This document shows, one piece after another, positions 39,472-47,250 of a stretch of 64,000 nucleotides of DNA. The notes beneath the pieces were generated by a model. The model ran no database searches, was not told the origin of the DNA, and saw only the letters and a list, made by a program, of their open reading frames with translations. The stretch's first letter is position 1, and the number at the start of each line of letters is the position of its first letter. The position numbers and the translations under genes are program-made. Origin of the DNA: CAXTEJ01 sp964243295 (GTDB lineage: Bacteria; Actinomycetota; Actinomycetes; Actinomycetales; Angustibacteraceae). The DNA is taken from contig CAXTEJ010000014.1 in assembly GCA_964243295.1 (NCBI GenBank), positions 9,094 to 73,093 on the forward strand, read 5' to 3'.

Positions 39472-39508
39472 TGTCGCGGCAGTGTCCCGGATGTTTCCCC
39501 GCTGTTAC
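39471..39508 (-). promoter_or_regulatory. GlnR-type nitrogen operator upstream of glnA
   Basis: On the minus strand: GTAAC-n6-GAAAC-n6-GACAC-n6-GACAC. This matches the actinobacterial GlnR pattern gTnAC-n6-GAAAC-n6-GtnAC-n6-GAAAC in spacing at all four half-sites; the first two half-sites are perfect. Confidence 0.7.
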
Positions 39509-39586
39509 GAGGGACGGCGCACGTGTCGTGCTCGTGTCGGGCTCGGCGGTCCGCGTCGTCCGCTGCCCACGGCAGGAGGCCGGGCC

Positions 39587-39592
39587 TACCAT
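39587..39592 (+). promoter_or_regulatory. -10 element TACCAT for RDD gene
   Basis: TACCAT ends 6 nt before GTG 39599. Confidence 0.45.
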
Positions 39593-39598
39593 GATCGG

Positions 39599-40042
39599 GT
39601 GGACAAGCGTGAGATCGCCGGCTCGTGGCTGCAGGGGCCGGGCAGCGTGCTGCGCGACGCCGACGACTACCCCGGACGACGGCTCGGCCTGCCGCAGGAG
39701 GGCCCCGGCTCGGTGGCCCGGTTCGGGCGCCGGCTGCTCGCGATCGGCGTCGACTGGGGCCTGGCGCTGCTCGTCGCGCACGGCCTGTTCGGTGGTGGCT
39801 CGTGGACGACGCTGGGCGTCTTCACTGCCATGACCGTGGTGCTGCTGGCGTCCGCCGGCCAGACCATCGGCCAGAAGCTGCTGGGCATCCGGCTCGTGCA
39901 GCTGTCGGGGGCTGCGCCTGGCCTGCTGCGCAGCCTCGGCCGGTCGCTGCTGCTCGCCCTCGCCGTCCCCGCGCTGATCTGGGACCGCGACCAGCGCGGC
40001 CTGCACGACCGCTCGATGGGGACCCTGCTGCTGCGCGGCTGA
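39599..40042 (+). CDS. RDD family membrane protein
   Basis: A 147-residue integral membrane protein. It has RFGRRLLAIGVDWGLALLVA (the R..D pattern that names the family), SAGQTIGQKLLGIRLVQLSG, and WDRDQRGLHDRSMGTLL at the end. Two or three membrane helices are seen. The family's role is unsettled; some members are ion transporters. It is the M. tuberculosis Rv2219A equivalent by position, between glnA1 and the DUF4191 gene. The GTG at 39599 (VDKREIAGSWLQGPG) is set by the -10 hexamer. Confidence 0.85.
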   Translation: MDKREIAGSWLQGPGSVLRDADDYPGRRLGLPQEGPGSVARFGRRLLAIGVDWGLALLVAHGLFGGGSWTTLGVFTAMTVVLLASAGQTIGQKLLGIRLVQLSGAAPGLLRSLGRSLLLALAVPALIWDRDQRGLHDRSMGTLLLRG

Positions 40043-40062
40043 CCGCGAACGCCGCGCGGTCA
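40040..40062. terminator. Hairpin terminator between RDD and DUF4191 genes
   Basis: TGACCGCG (40040-40047, beginning at the RDD stop) pairs with CGCGGTCA (40055-40062). It lies between convergent genes. Confidence 0.6.
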
Positions 40063-40073
40063 CCCGGGAAGGA

Positions 40074-40877
40074 TCAGCGGCCGCGCGTGCTGCGGCGGTC
40101 GGGGCGGGCACGCGAGGGATCGATGCCCTTGGGCACCGGCGGCTTGGCCACGCCGAGCGCCTTGAGCCGCTTGTTCACGGCGCTGACCTCCTCCTTGGTC
40201 AGCGAGGGGCGCATGCGCTGGATCTTGCCGGCGAGCTTGCGGACGGGCACCTCGTCCTCGCCCGACCCGACCTGCAGGACGTGGATCGGCACGTTGGGCA
40301 GCACGCGGGCGACGCGCTTGCGCTCGCTCTCGCCGAGCCGCTGGCCGCGACCGGCCGGGCCCTCGCAGACCAGCACGACACCGGGACGGCCGATCGCGCG
40401 GAAGACCATCGCCGCGGAGGCGACGTCACCGGGCCGCGTCGCCTCCACGGCCACCGGCTGCTGGTCGTAGTACCAGCCGCGGCGCAGGGCGCCGAGAGCG
40501 GCGCCGCCGCCACCGGCCTGGCCCTCGAGCTGGCGGTAGGCGGCCTTCTCGGCGCGGCGGGCCATGACGATGGCTGCCACGAGCAGGGCGAGCGGGATGC
40601 CCACGATGCCGAGGTAGATCGGGTGCCCGATGGCGAGGCCGATCAGGACGAGCAGCAGCTCGGTCACCACGAACGCGCCGATCATCCACCAGGTGATCGA
40701 CGGGTCGATGCTGCGCGACTGGGTGTAGACCGCCCGGATCTGCCTCAGCTGGGCGAAGCGGTCCTTGCGCGGCTTCTTCACGACGGCGCCCTTGCCGGCT
40801 ACGGTCGCGCCTCTGCCGGCGACGGGCGCTGCGGTGGCGCCGCTGGGCGCCGCGATGTCCTTCTTGGTCCTGGCCAT
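40074..40877 (-). CDS. DUF4191 membrane protein
   Basis: A 267-residue protein, the Rv2219 equivalent. A basic cytosolic N-terminus (PRKDRFAQLRQIRAVYTQSR) leads to two membrane helices (WWMIGAFVVTELLLVLIGLA and LGIVGIPLALLVAAIVMARR) and a soluble domain with EGPAGRGQRLGESERKRVAR. The last part, RMRPSLTKEEVSAVNKRLKA, is helical and basic. The function is unknown; conserved linkage with lipA suggests a tie to lipoate metabolism, but this is only positional. It lies 43 bp downstream of lipA on the same strand. Confidence 0.88.
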   Translation of the reverse strand: MARTKKDIAAPSGATAAPVAGRGATVAGKGAVVKKPRKDRFAQLRQIRAVYTQSRSIDPSITWWMIGAFVVTELLLVLIGLAIGHPIYLGIVGIPLALLVAAIVMARRAEKAAYRQLEGQAGGGGAALGALRRGWYYDQQPVAVEATRPGDVASAAMVFRAIGRPGVVLVCEGPAGRGQRLGESERKRVARVLPNVPIHVLQVGSGEDEVPVRKLAGKIQRMRPSLTKEEVSAVNKRLKALGVAKPPVPKGIDPSRARPDRRSTRGR

Positions 40878-40920
40878 GGTGGCTCCAGAGTAGTGCGTTC
40901 GCCGAAGCCCTCGGAGGACG

Positions 40921-41922
40921 TCAGCGCGCCAGCAGGGCGGAGGCCTCCTGGCGCGCCGGGGCCTCGTGGTCGAGGTGAGCCAGCTGCTCGGGGATGGTGC
41001 CGCCGCGGCGCTTGGTGGCCTGGGCCCACAGCCGCCCCGCGCGGTAGCTGGAGCGCACGAGCGGGCCGGCCATGACGCCGGCGAACCCGAGCTCCTCGGC
41101 CTCGGCCGCCAGTGCGACGAACTCCTGCGGCTTGACCCAGCGCTCGACCGGGTGGTGGCGTGGGCTCGGCCGCAGGTACTGCGTGATGGTGATGAGGTCG
41201 CAGCCGGCCTCGTGCAGGTCGCGCAGCGCCTCGCTGACCTCGGCGGTCGTCTCGCCCATGCCCAGGATGAGGTTGGACTTCGTGACCAGCCCCGCGTCGC
41301 GGCCCATGGTGATGACGTCGAGCGAGCGCTCGTAGCGGAAGGCGGGGCGGATGCGCTTGAAGATGCGGGGCACGGTCTCCACGTTGTGGGCGAACACCTC
41401 GGGGCGGGTCTCGAGCACGGCTCCCACCTGCTCGGGCACGGCGTTGAAGTCGGGCACCAGGATCTCGACGCCGGTGCCGGGGTTCAGGGCGTGCACCTGC
41501 CGCACGGTCTCGGCGTACAGCCAGGCACCGCCGTCCTCGAGGTCGTCGCGTGCGACGCCGGTGATGGTGGCGTAGCGCAGCCCCATCTGCTGCACCGACT
41601 CGGCGACCCGCCGCGGCTCGTCGCGGTCGAGCGGGCTCGGCTTCCCGGTGTCGATCTGGCAGAAGTCGCAGCGACGGGTGCACTGCTCGCCACCGATGAG
41701 GAACGTGGCCTCGCGGTCCTCCCAGCACTCGAAGATGTTGGGGCAGCCCGCCTCCTCGCACACGGTGTGCAGGCCCTCGCTGCGAACCAGCGCCTTCAGC
41801 TCGGAGTACTGCGGGCCCATCGAGGCCTTGGTGCGGATCCAGGACGGCTTCTTCTCGATCGGCGTCTGCGCGTTGCGCGTCTCCAGACGCAGCAGGCGCC
41901 GTCCCTCGGGTGCGGTGGTCAC
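40921..41922 (-). CDS. lipA: Lipoyl synthase
   Basis: A 333-residue radical-SAM enzyme that inserts two sulfurs into octanoylated lipoyl domains. The radical-SAM cluster is CTRRCDFCQIDTG (CxxxCxxC). The auxiliary cluster, which supplies sulfur, uses the three Cys of LHTVCEEAGCPNIFECWE. The terminal RSSY motif (VRSSYRAG), whose Ser ligates the auxiliary cluster, is present. It works with LipB (43164-43829) on the E2 protein at 49931-52066. It is oriented away from those genes and followed by DUF4191. Confidence 0.97.
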   Translation of the reverse strand: MTTAPEGRRLLRLETRNAQTPIEKKPSWIRTKASMGPQYSELKALVRSEGLHTVCEEAGCPNIFECWEDREATFLIGGEQCTRRCDFCQIDTGKPSPLDRDEPRRVAESVQQMGLRYATITGVARDDLEDGGAWLYAETVRQVHALNPGTGVEILVPDFNAVPEQVGAVLETRPEVFAHNVETVPRIFKRIRPAFRYERSLDVITMGRDAGLVTKSNLILGMGETTAEVSEALRDLHEAGCDLITITQYLRPSPRHHPVERWVKPQEFVALAAEAEELGFAGVMAGPLVRSSYRAGRLWAQATKRRGGTIPEQLAHLDHEAPARQEASALLAR

Positions 41923-41991
41923 GCGGCACTCCCAGCTGTCGATGTCACCCCAGGGTAAGCCCGGTGCCGCGCGGGGGATTCCGGCCCTGCC

Positions 41992-41997
41992 TAGGGT
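41992..41997 (+). promoter_or_regulatory. -10 element TAGGGT for LLM oxidoreductase
   Basis: TAGGGT ends 8 nt before ATG 42006. Confidence 0.5.
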
Positions 41998-42005
41998 GGT
42001 GACCC

Positions 42006-42935
42006 ATGGACCTGCGCATCTTCACCGAGCCCCAGCAGGGCGCCACCTACGACGAGCTGCTGGCGGTGGCCCGGCGCACCGAGGAGTGCGGCTACTCCGC
42101 CTTCTTCCGCTCCGACCACTACCTCGCGATGGGCGACGGCGACGGCCTGCCCGGGCCGACCGACGCGTGGACCACGCTCGCCGGTCTCGCACGCGAGACG
42201 TCGACGGTGCGGCTCGGCACGCTGGTGTCGTCGGCGACGTTCCGCCACCCCGGAGTGCTCGCGATCCAGGTGGCGCAGGTCGACCAGATGAGCGGTGGCC
42301 GCGTCGAGCTCGGCCTCGGCACCGGGTGGTTCGAGGAGGAGCACAGCGCCTACGGCATCCCCTTCCCGCCGCTGGGCGAGCGCTTCGAGCGGCTCGAGGA
42401 GCAGCTGTCGGTCATCACCGGCCTGTGGTCGACGCCCACCGGCGAGACCTTCGACCACACCGGCACCCACTACACGCTCGTGAGCTCCCCGGCGCTTCCC
42501 AAGCCGGTGCAGCCGCGCGTCCCCGTCGTCATCGGCGGCGGGGGAGCGAGGCGCACGCCGGCCCTCGCAGCCCGATTCGCCACCGAGTTCAACCTGCCCT
42601 TCGCCTCGGTCGACGCCGCCCGGCAGCAGTTCGGCCGGGTGCGCGAGGCCTGCGTGGCGGCGGGGCGGGCCGGCGACGAGCTGGTCTACTCGGCGGCGCT
42701 CGTGCTGTGCTGCGGCAGGGACGACGCCGAGGTCGGACGCCGAGCTGCCGCCATCGGCCGCGACGTCGCCGAGCTGCGGGAGAACGGTGCGGCGGGGACG
42801 CCGGCCGAGGTGGTCGACACGATCGGCCGCTACGCCGATGCGGGCGCGCAGCGGGTCTACCTGCAGGTGCTCGACCTCGCGGACCTCGACCACCTCGACC
42901 TGGTCGCGAGCGAGGTCGCCCCGCAGCTGCGGTGA
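42006..42935 (+). CDS. LLM-class F420-dependent oxidoreductase
   Basis: A 309-residue luciferase-like TIM-barrel protein of the TIGR03560 type: MDLRIFTEPQQGATYDELLA, FFRSDHYLAMGDGDGLPGPT, VRLGTLVSSATFRHPGVLAI and RVELGLGTGWFEEEHSAYGI. These actinobacterial proteins use reduced F420 or FMN. The substrate is unknown. It is the second F420-type enzyme in the window, and supports the presence of the F420 cofactor in this organism. It interrupts the lipA-lipB pair. Confidence 0.87.
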   Translation: MDLRIFTEPQQGATYDELLAVARRTEECGYSAFFRSDHYLAMGDGDGLPGPTDAWTTLAGLARETSTVRLGTLVSSATFRHPGVLAIQVAQVDQMSGGRVELGLGTGWFEEEHSAYGIPFPPLGERFERLEEQLSVITGLWSTPTGETFDHTGTHYTLVSSPALPKPVQPRVPVVIGGGGARRTPALAARFATEFNLPFASVDAARQQFGRVREACVAAGRAGDELVYSAALVLCCGRDDAEVGRRAAAIGRDVAELRENGAAGTPAEVVDTIGRYADAGAQRVYLQVLDLADLDHLDLVASEVAPQLR

Positions 42936-43016
42936 GCGCGGCCGCCGACCGTCCGAGGGGCTCAGGTCGCGGCGGGAGGCTGCCGATGGACGGCTGTCGC
43001 CCTCGAAGGAGATCCC

Positions 43017-43163
43017 GTGTCCGTCCTGTCGCTCCCGCTCGCACCCACCGCCGTGTCGCCGCACCCGATGCTGCGCGCCACAGCCTGGTCGTCCGTGCTC
43101 GGCCTCGTGGCCGGCCTCGCCGTCGGCCTGATGACCCAGGCCGGGGCGCGCGACCGCGGCTGA
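43017..43163 (+). CDS. 48-residue single-span membrane protein
   Basis: A very short gene with a near-perfect ribosome site, AAGGAG, 5 nt before the GTG. The protein begins VSVLSLPLAPTAVSPHPM and has one hydrophobic helix, WSSVLGLVAGLAVGLMTQAG, ending ARDRG. The TGA is directly adjacent to the lipB stop on the other strand. No family is recognised. The strong RBS, the clean membrane span and a basic tail after it argue that it is real. Confidence 0.55.
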   Translation: MSVLSLPLAPTAVSPHPMLRATAWSSVLGLVAGLAVGLMTQAGARDRG

Positions 43164-43829
43164 TCAGCCCGCCGCGGCCGGCTGCCGCAGCGGCGCCTCG
43201 AGCACCGCACCGACGTGCCGCTGCACCAGGGGCAGCACCTCGCGCACCGTCACCTCGCGGCCGAGCTCGACGCTCAGCGAGGTGACGCCGGCGTCGGCGA
43301 TGCCGCACGGCACGATGGTCTGCGCCCACGACAGGTCGCAGTCGCAGTTGAGCGAGAACCCGTGCATGGTCACGCCCTGCGCGACGCGGATGCCGATGGC
43401 CGCCACCTTGCGCTCCTGCCGGGTGCCGTCGGCCGCGAGCCACACCCCGCTGCGTCCGTCGACCCGGCCGGCCTCGACGCCGAGCTCGGCGCACACCTCG
43501 ATCAGCGCCTGCTCGAGCCGGCGCACGTGCGCGACGACGTCGATGGGGTCGGGCAGCCGCACGATGGGGTAACCCACGAGCTGGCCCGGGCCGTGCCAGG
43601 TGATCCGGCCGCCGCGGTCGACGTCGACCACCGGCGTGCCGTCCAGCGGCCGCTCGTACGACGTCGTCCGGCGTCCGGCCGTGTAGGTGGCCTCGTGCTC
43701 GAGCAGCAGCACCGTGCCGGGGCGCTCCCCGGCGACGACGGCGGCGTGCACGTCGCGCTGCAGCTGCCAGCCGTCCTGGTAGGGCACGTAGTCAGGCGCC
43801 AGCCCCGCGATGACGAAGTCCGTGCTCAC
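43164..43829 (-). CDS. lipB: Octanoyltransferase
   Basis: A 221-residue enzyme that moves octanoate from acyl carrier protein to lipoyl domains. It has VLLLEHEATYTAGRRT, DVDRGGRITWHGPGQLVGYP (substrate-binding RGG.xT.HGPGQ), the catalytic Lys in ERKVAAIGIRVAQGVTMHGF, and the catalytic Cys in QTIVPCGIADAGVTSL. It precedes lipA in the pathway. The GTG start has TAACCT 6 nt upstream. It is convergent with the 48-residue membrane protein gene. Confidence 0.96.
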   Translation of the reverse strand: MSTDFVIAGLAPDYVPYQDGWQLQRDVHAAVVAGERPGTVLLLEHEATYTAGRRTTSYERPLDGTPVVDVDRGGRITWHGPGQLVGYPIVRLPDPIDVVAHVRRLEQALIEVCAELGVEAGRVDGRSGVWLAADGTRQERKVAAIGIRVAQGVTMHGFSLNCDCDLSWAQTIVPCGIADAGVTSLSVELGREVTVREVLPLVQRHVGAVLEAPLRQPAAAG

Positions 43830-43835
43830 CGCAGC

Positions 43836-43841
43836 AGGTTA
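43836..43841 (-). promoter_or_regulatory. -10 element TAACCT for lipB
   Basis: TAACCT on the minus strand ends 6 nt before GTG 43829. Confidence 0.45.
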
Positions 43842-43905
43842 CGCCGGGCCTCGTGGGCGCTCGCGAGCCGCGGTGGGAGGGTGGGCGCCTACTGCGGAAA
43901 GGGGC

Positions 43906-44973
43906 ATGGTCGTGGCGACGTCAGAGGGCGGGACAGCAGGGCACGACGGCGAGGTGCGCGTCGGTCTGGTCGGCTACGGCTCGGCCGGCTCCGGCGTCCA
44001 CACGCCGCTGCTCGCGGCAGCCGGGCTGCCCGTCAGGCTCGTCGCGACCGGCAGCCCTGACCGCGCCGCCCAGGCGCGGCGGCACCACCCGGGCGCCGAC
44101 GTCGTGCCGCACCTCGGCGCCTTGCTCGAGCGCGCGGACGAGGTCGACCTCGTGGTGCTCGCCAGCCCGACGTCCGTGCACGTCGCGCAGGCGCGTGAGT
44201 GCCTCGACGCCGGGCAGGCCGTCGTGGTCGACAAGCCGCTGGGTGTCGACGCGGAGGAGGCGGCGAGGCTGCTGGCCCACCCCGCCTCGCGGGAGCGGCT
44301 GACCGTGTTCCAGAACCGCCGGCTGGACGCCGAGCACCTGACCGCGCGGCGGCTGCTGGCGCAGGGGCGCCTCGGGACGGTGCTGCGGCTGGAGCGGCGT
44401 TGGGAGCGCTGGCGCCCGGTGCCCAAGCAGCGCTGGCGCGAGAACGCGCCGCCCGAGCTCGGCGGCGGGCTGCTGCTCGACCTGCACAGCCACCTGGTCG
44501 ACTCCGCCGTGCAGCTGCTCGGACCGGTCTCGAGCGTCTACGCCGAGCTCGCCGCGCACTCAACACCCGCCGAGGACGACGTGTTCGTCTCGCTGCAGCA
44601 CTCCTCCGGTGCCCGCAGCCACCTCGGTGCCCTGTCGCTGGCCGCCGCCCCCGGCCCGCGCACCCGGCTGCTCGGCGACGCCGGTGCCTACGTCGTCACC
44701 TCGTTCGAGGCCGAGCCGTCGGCCTTCGACACCTTCGCCGATCTCGACGACGGCCACTGCGGGTGGCTCGTGCACGGCGACGAGCGCGAGCCGGTGCGCC
44801 GCGAGCCCGGCGAGCACGCGGACTTCTACCGCCGCGCCGCCGCCTGGGTGCGCGAGGGTGGACCGCCACCGGTCGACCCAGTCGACGCCGTCGCTGTCCT
44901 GCGCGTGCTCGACGCCGCCCGGCGCAGCCACCGCGACGGCGTCGTCGTGCGGCTGGACGACGCCGCCACCTGA
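43906..44973 (+). CDS. Gfo/Idh/MocA family oxidoreductase
   Basis: A 355-residue NAD(P)-dependent sugar or polyol dehydrogenase-like protein. The Rossmann start is VRVGLVGYGSAGSGVHTPLL. The catalytic-core motif VVVDKPLGVDAEEAARL has the E/D-K-P Lys, and FQNRRLDAEHLTARRLLA plus LLLDLHSHLVDSAVQLLG supply the D...H pattern of the C-terminal domain. The substrate is not known. ATG 43906 follows AAAGGGG. It is separated from the convergent peptidase E-like gene by three repeat units. Confidence 0.87.
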   Translation: MVVATSEGGTAGHDGEVRVGLVGYGSAGSGVHTPLLAAAGLPVRLVATGSPDRAAQARRHHPGADVVPHLGALLERADEVDLVVLASPTSVHVAQARECLDAGQAVVVDKPLGVDAEEAARLLAHPASRERLTVFQNRRLDAEHLTARRLLAQGRLGTVLRLERRWERWRPVPKQRWRENAPPELGGGLLLDLHSHLVDSAVQLLGPVSSVYAELAAHSTPAEDDVFVSLQHSSGARSHLGALSLAAAPGPRTRLLGDAGAYVVTSFEAEPSAFDTFADLDDGHCGWLVHGDEREPVRREPGEHADFYRRAAAWVREGGPPPVDPVDAVAVLRVLDAARRSHRDGVVVRLDDAAT

Positions 44974-44991
44974 CCCCGCCCCCACCCCGCC

Positions 44992-45070
44992 GTGATCATG
45001 CGATCCCGGCCCACCCTCCACCCTGATCGTGCGATCCCGGCTCACCCTCCACCGTGATCTTGCGATCCGG
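44992..45070 (+). repeat. GATCNTGCGATC repeat, three tandem 31-bp copies (locus B)
   Basis: TGATCATGCGATCCCGG, TGATCGTGCGATCCCGG and TGATCTTGCGATCCGGG begin at 44993, 45024 and 45055, exactly 31 bp apart, joined by CCACCCTCCACC-like spacers. They are the same family, in inverted orientation, as the two copies at 10531-10580. Both loci lie between convergent genes. Confidence 0.8.
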
Positions 45071-45079
45071 GCCCGCGGG

Positions 45080-45808
45080 TCAGGCCGTGAGCAGGCGCGG
45101 CTCGATGCGCTCCTCGACGGCGCGGTCGCCGTCGCGGGTGACGACGTAGGCGCCTTTGCCGGCGACCTCGGTGACGGCCTCCACCAGCTCGGTGCCGCGG
45201 TAGACCAGGCCGACCCCGTCGTCGGTGCAGTGGGTGACGGGCAGCGAGCCGTCGGCCACCAGCTGGTGCACCATCGGGCGCCGTCCCGGCTCGGAGTCGT
45301 AGTGCACGCCGTTGGCGTACGGCAGCATGCCGAGCCCGTTGGTCACCGCGCGCAGCGGGCCGAACGAGTCGGTGGTGCCGCCGGTGAACCAGCAGATCGA
45401 CCCGGCGGAGACGCCGCCGAGCACCACGCCGGCTCGCCACACGCGGGGGAAGACCTGGTCGAGCTCATGGACCCGCCACACCGCCAGCAGGTTGGCGACC
45501 GAGCCGCCGTTGACCCACACGACGTCCTGGTCGAGCAGGTGCCCCTCGACGTCGTCGAAGGAGGGCATGGGGAACAGGTTGAGGTGGGTCAGCGCGAAGC
45601 CGGCGTCGCGGGCCGCCTCGTCGAGCTCGGCGTTGAACCAGCGCTGGTCGCCGCTCGCCGTGCCGAGGTGGCACACCTTCGGCGCGCGGCCGCTGACGCC
45701 GGACAGCTCGACGGCGTGGTGCACCAGGCCGGCGAAGTCGAGCCGGTGACGCATCGCCGCGCGATAGCCGCCGGACGTCGCGACGATGGTGGGGGAGTCG
45801 GCGGGCAC
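45080..45808 (-). CDS. Peptidase E / S51-like protein
   Basis: A 242-residue member of the type 1 glutamine amidotransferase-like S51 group (alpha-aspartyl dipeptidase/cyanophycinase). The nucleophile elbow is GVVLGGVSAGSICWFTGG with Ser in G-x-S-A-G, and DVVWVNGGSVANLLAVW precedes it. VCHLGTASGDQRWFNAEL and MPSFDDVEGHLLDQD match the N-terminal pattern. It may cleave Asp-X dipeptides. It is 35 bp downstream of the FAD oxidoreductase gene in the opposite reading sense of the Gfo gene. A cyanophycinase role is unlikely, as no cyanophycin synthetase is present. Confidence 0.8.
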   Translation of the reverse strand: MPADSPTIVATSGGYRAAMRHRLDFAGLVHHAVELSGVSGRAPKVCHLGTASGDQRWFNAELDEAARDAGFALTHLNLFPMPSFDDVEGHLLDQDVVWVNGGSVANLLAVWRVHELDQVFPRVWRAGVVLGGVSAGSICWFTGGTTDSFGPLRAVTNGLGMLPYANGVHYDSEPGRRPMVHQLVADGSLPVTHCTDDGVGLVYRGTELVEAVTEVAGKGAYVVTRDGDRAVEERIEPRLLTA

Positions 45809-45843
45809 GGGGGCTCCTCGGGGTCGGGGTCGGACGGCGGACG

Positions 45844-47088
45844 TCAGGGCGCGCGGAGGCGGTCGAGCACGGCGGCCCCGGCGCGCCGTCCGGACACCAG
45901 CGCACCTTGGATCGAGGCGGTGTCACGGTGGTCGCCGGCGACGAAGAGGCCGTCGCCGAGGTCGACCGGCTGCCGCAGCGCCGTGCCCGGCGGCATCGCC
46001 GGCAGCGCGCGGGCGATGGGGTAGGTCGCGACCAGCCGCCACGGCCGTGGGTCGGCGCCGTAGACGAGCCGCAGCTGCGCGCGCACGGCCTGCTCGGTGC
46101 GGGCATCGGAGCGCGCGCCGAGCACGGTCGTCGCGATCAGCGAGCCGCGGCCCCGGGAGTAGGTCGGTGCGATGTTGGACACGACGGCGGTGTTGAGCAC
46201 CGGCCCCCGCCGGTCGCCGTCCAGGTGCAGCATGCGTGAGCTGGTGGGCGCCTCGTCGGCGAGGTGGTAGTAGGTGGTCAGACCGTGCATCACCACGGTG
46301 GGCGTGTGCGTCAACCCCACGGCCGTCGTCGGGTCGGTGGCGACGACGACGGCGGACGCCGCGACCGGGCCCTCGCTCGTGGTCACCCGGTCGCCACGGA
46401 CCTGCTGCGCCCGCACGCCCAGCTGCACGCAGTCGACGGGCAGCCCGGCTGCCAGCTGCTCGGGCATGGCCTGGATGCCCGCCGCCGGGAGCGCCGGGGT
46501 GCCACGGACGAAGGAGCGCACCAGCAGGTCGACGAAGCGGCGCGAGGTCTCCTGCCCGTCCTCGGCGAGCACACCGGCGAGGAACGGCTCGACGACGGCG
46601 TGGCGCAGCCGTCCCGTGATGCCACGGCGCTGCAGCTCGACCGACAGCGGAGCGTCGTCGCTGGTCTTGATGCGCGTGGGGTCGCCGTAGCCGACCTCGA
46701 CGGCCCATCGCGCGAAGGCGAGCTTCTCGCGCACCGAACCCGGGGCTCGCAGCGACGACAGCAGGTGGGCAGGGGAGCGGCGGGGATCGGCCAGCACCGA
46801 GCGGCGACCACCGTGCGCGACGACCACGCCGGCAGCGAACTCCTGCAGCTGCAGCGCCGGCACGTCGAGCACGCGGGGCACCTCGGGGTAGGCGGCGTTG
46901 AGCAGCTGGAAACCGTGGTCGAGCAGCAGGTCGTCGACCCGGTCGGTGCGGGCGCGGCCACCGACGCAGTCCTGCGCCTCGAGCACGAGGACGTCGACGC
47001 CGCGGTCGGTGATGTGCCGCGCGGCGGCCAGGCCGGCGAGCCCGGCACCGACCACCACGACGTCGGCGCGCGGTGGCAGCCCGCTCAT
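45844..47088 (-). CDS. NAD(P)/FAD-dependent amine oxidase-like protein
   Basis: A 414-residue flavoprotein. DVVVVGAGLAGLAAARHITD is the FAD-binding dinucleotide fold, followed by VLVLEAQDCVGGRARTDRV (the E and G-G-R-A-R of the amine oxidase/desaturase family) and LFVAGDHRDTASIQGALVSG at the C-terminus. It resembles phytoene-desaturase-like and protoporphyrinogen oxidase-like proteins. No carotenoid or heme genes are adjacent, so the substrate is unknown. The ATG at 47088 (MSGLPPRADVVVV) is preferred to a longer frame running antisense to the kinase gene. Confidence 0.85.
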   Translation of the reverse strand: MSGLPPRADVVVVGAGLAGLAAARHITDRGVDVLVLEAQDCVGGRARTDRVDDLLLDHGFQLLNAAYPEVPRVLDVPALQLQEFAAGVVVAHGGRRSVLADPRRSPAHLLSSLRAPGSVREKLAFARWAVEVGYGDPTRIKTSDDAPLSVELQRRGITGRLRHAVVEPFLAGVLAEDGQETSRRFVDLLVRSFVRGTPALPAAGIQAMPEQLAAGLPVDCVQLGVRAQQVRGDRVTTSEGPVAASAVVVATDPTTAVGLTHTPTVVMHGLTTYYHLADEAPTSSRMLHLDGDRRGPVLNTAVVSNIAPTYSRGRGSLIATTVLGARSDARTEQAVRAQLRLVYGADPRPWRLVATYPIARALPAMPPGTALRQPVDLGDGLFVAGDHRDTASIQGALVSGRRAGAAVLDRLRAP

Positions 47089-47250
47089 GCCTGGTGCCCC
47101 CCTCGGTGCCGTGCGAACGGTCCCGACACTACCGCCGCCCGCTGCCTGCCCAGCGGCCGGCACGAGCCGGCCACCGGCGTGCGCCGTGAGGTCTGGCGTG
47201 CCTGTGGACGGCGCCAGCGCGACAGCCGCGCCGACGGGCACCCTGGTGCC

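Noticed and set aside
44992..45070. CRISPR array
   Set aside because: Three 31-bp units lack variable spacers; the unit itself is the repeat.
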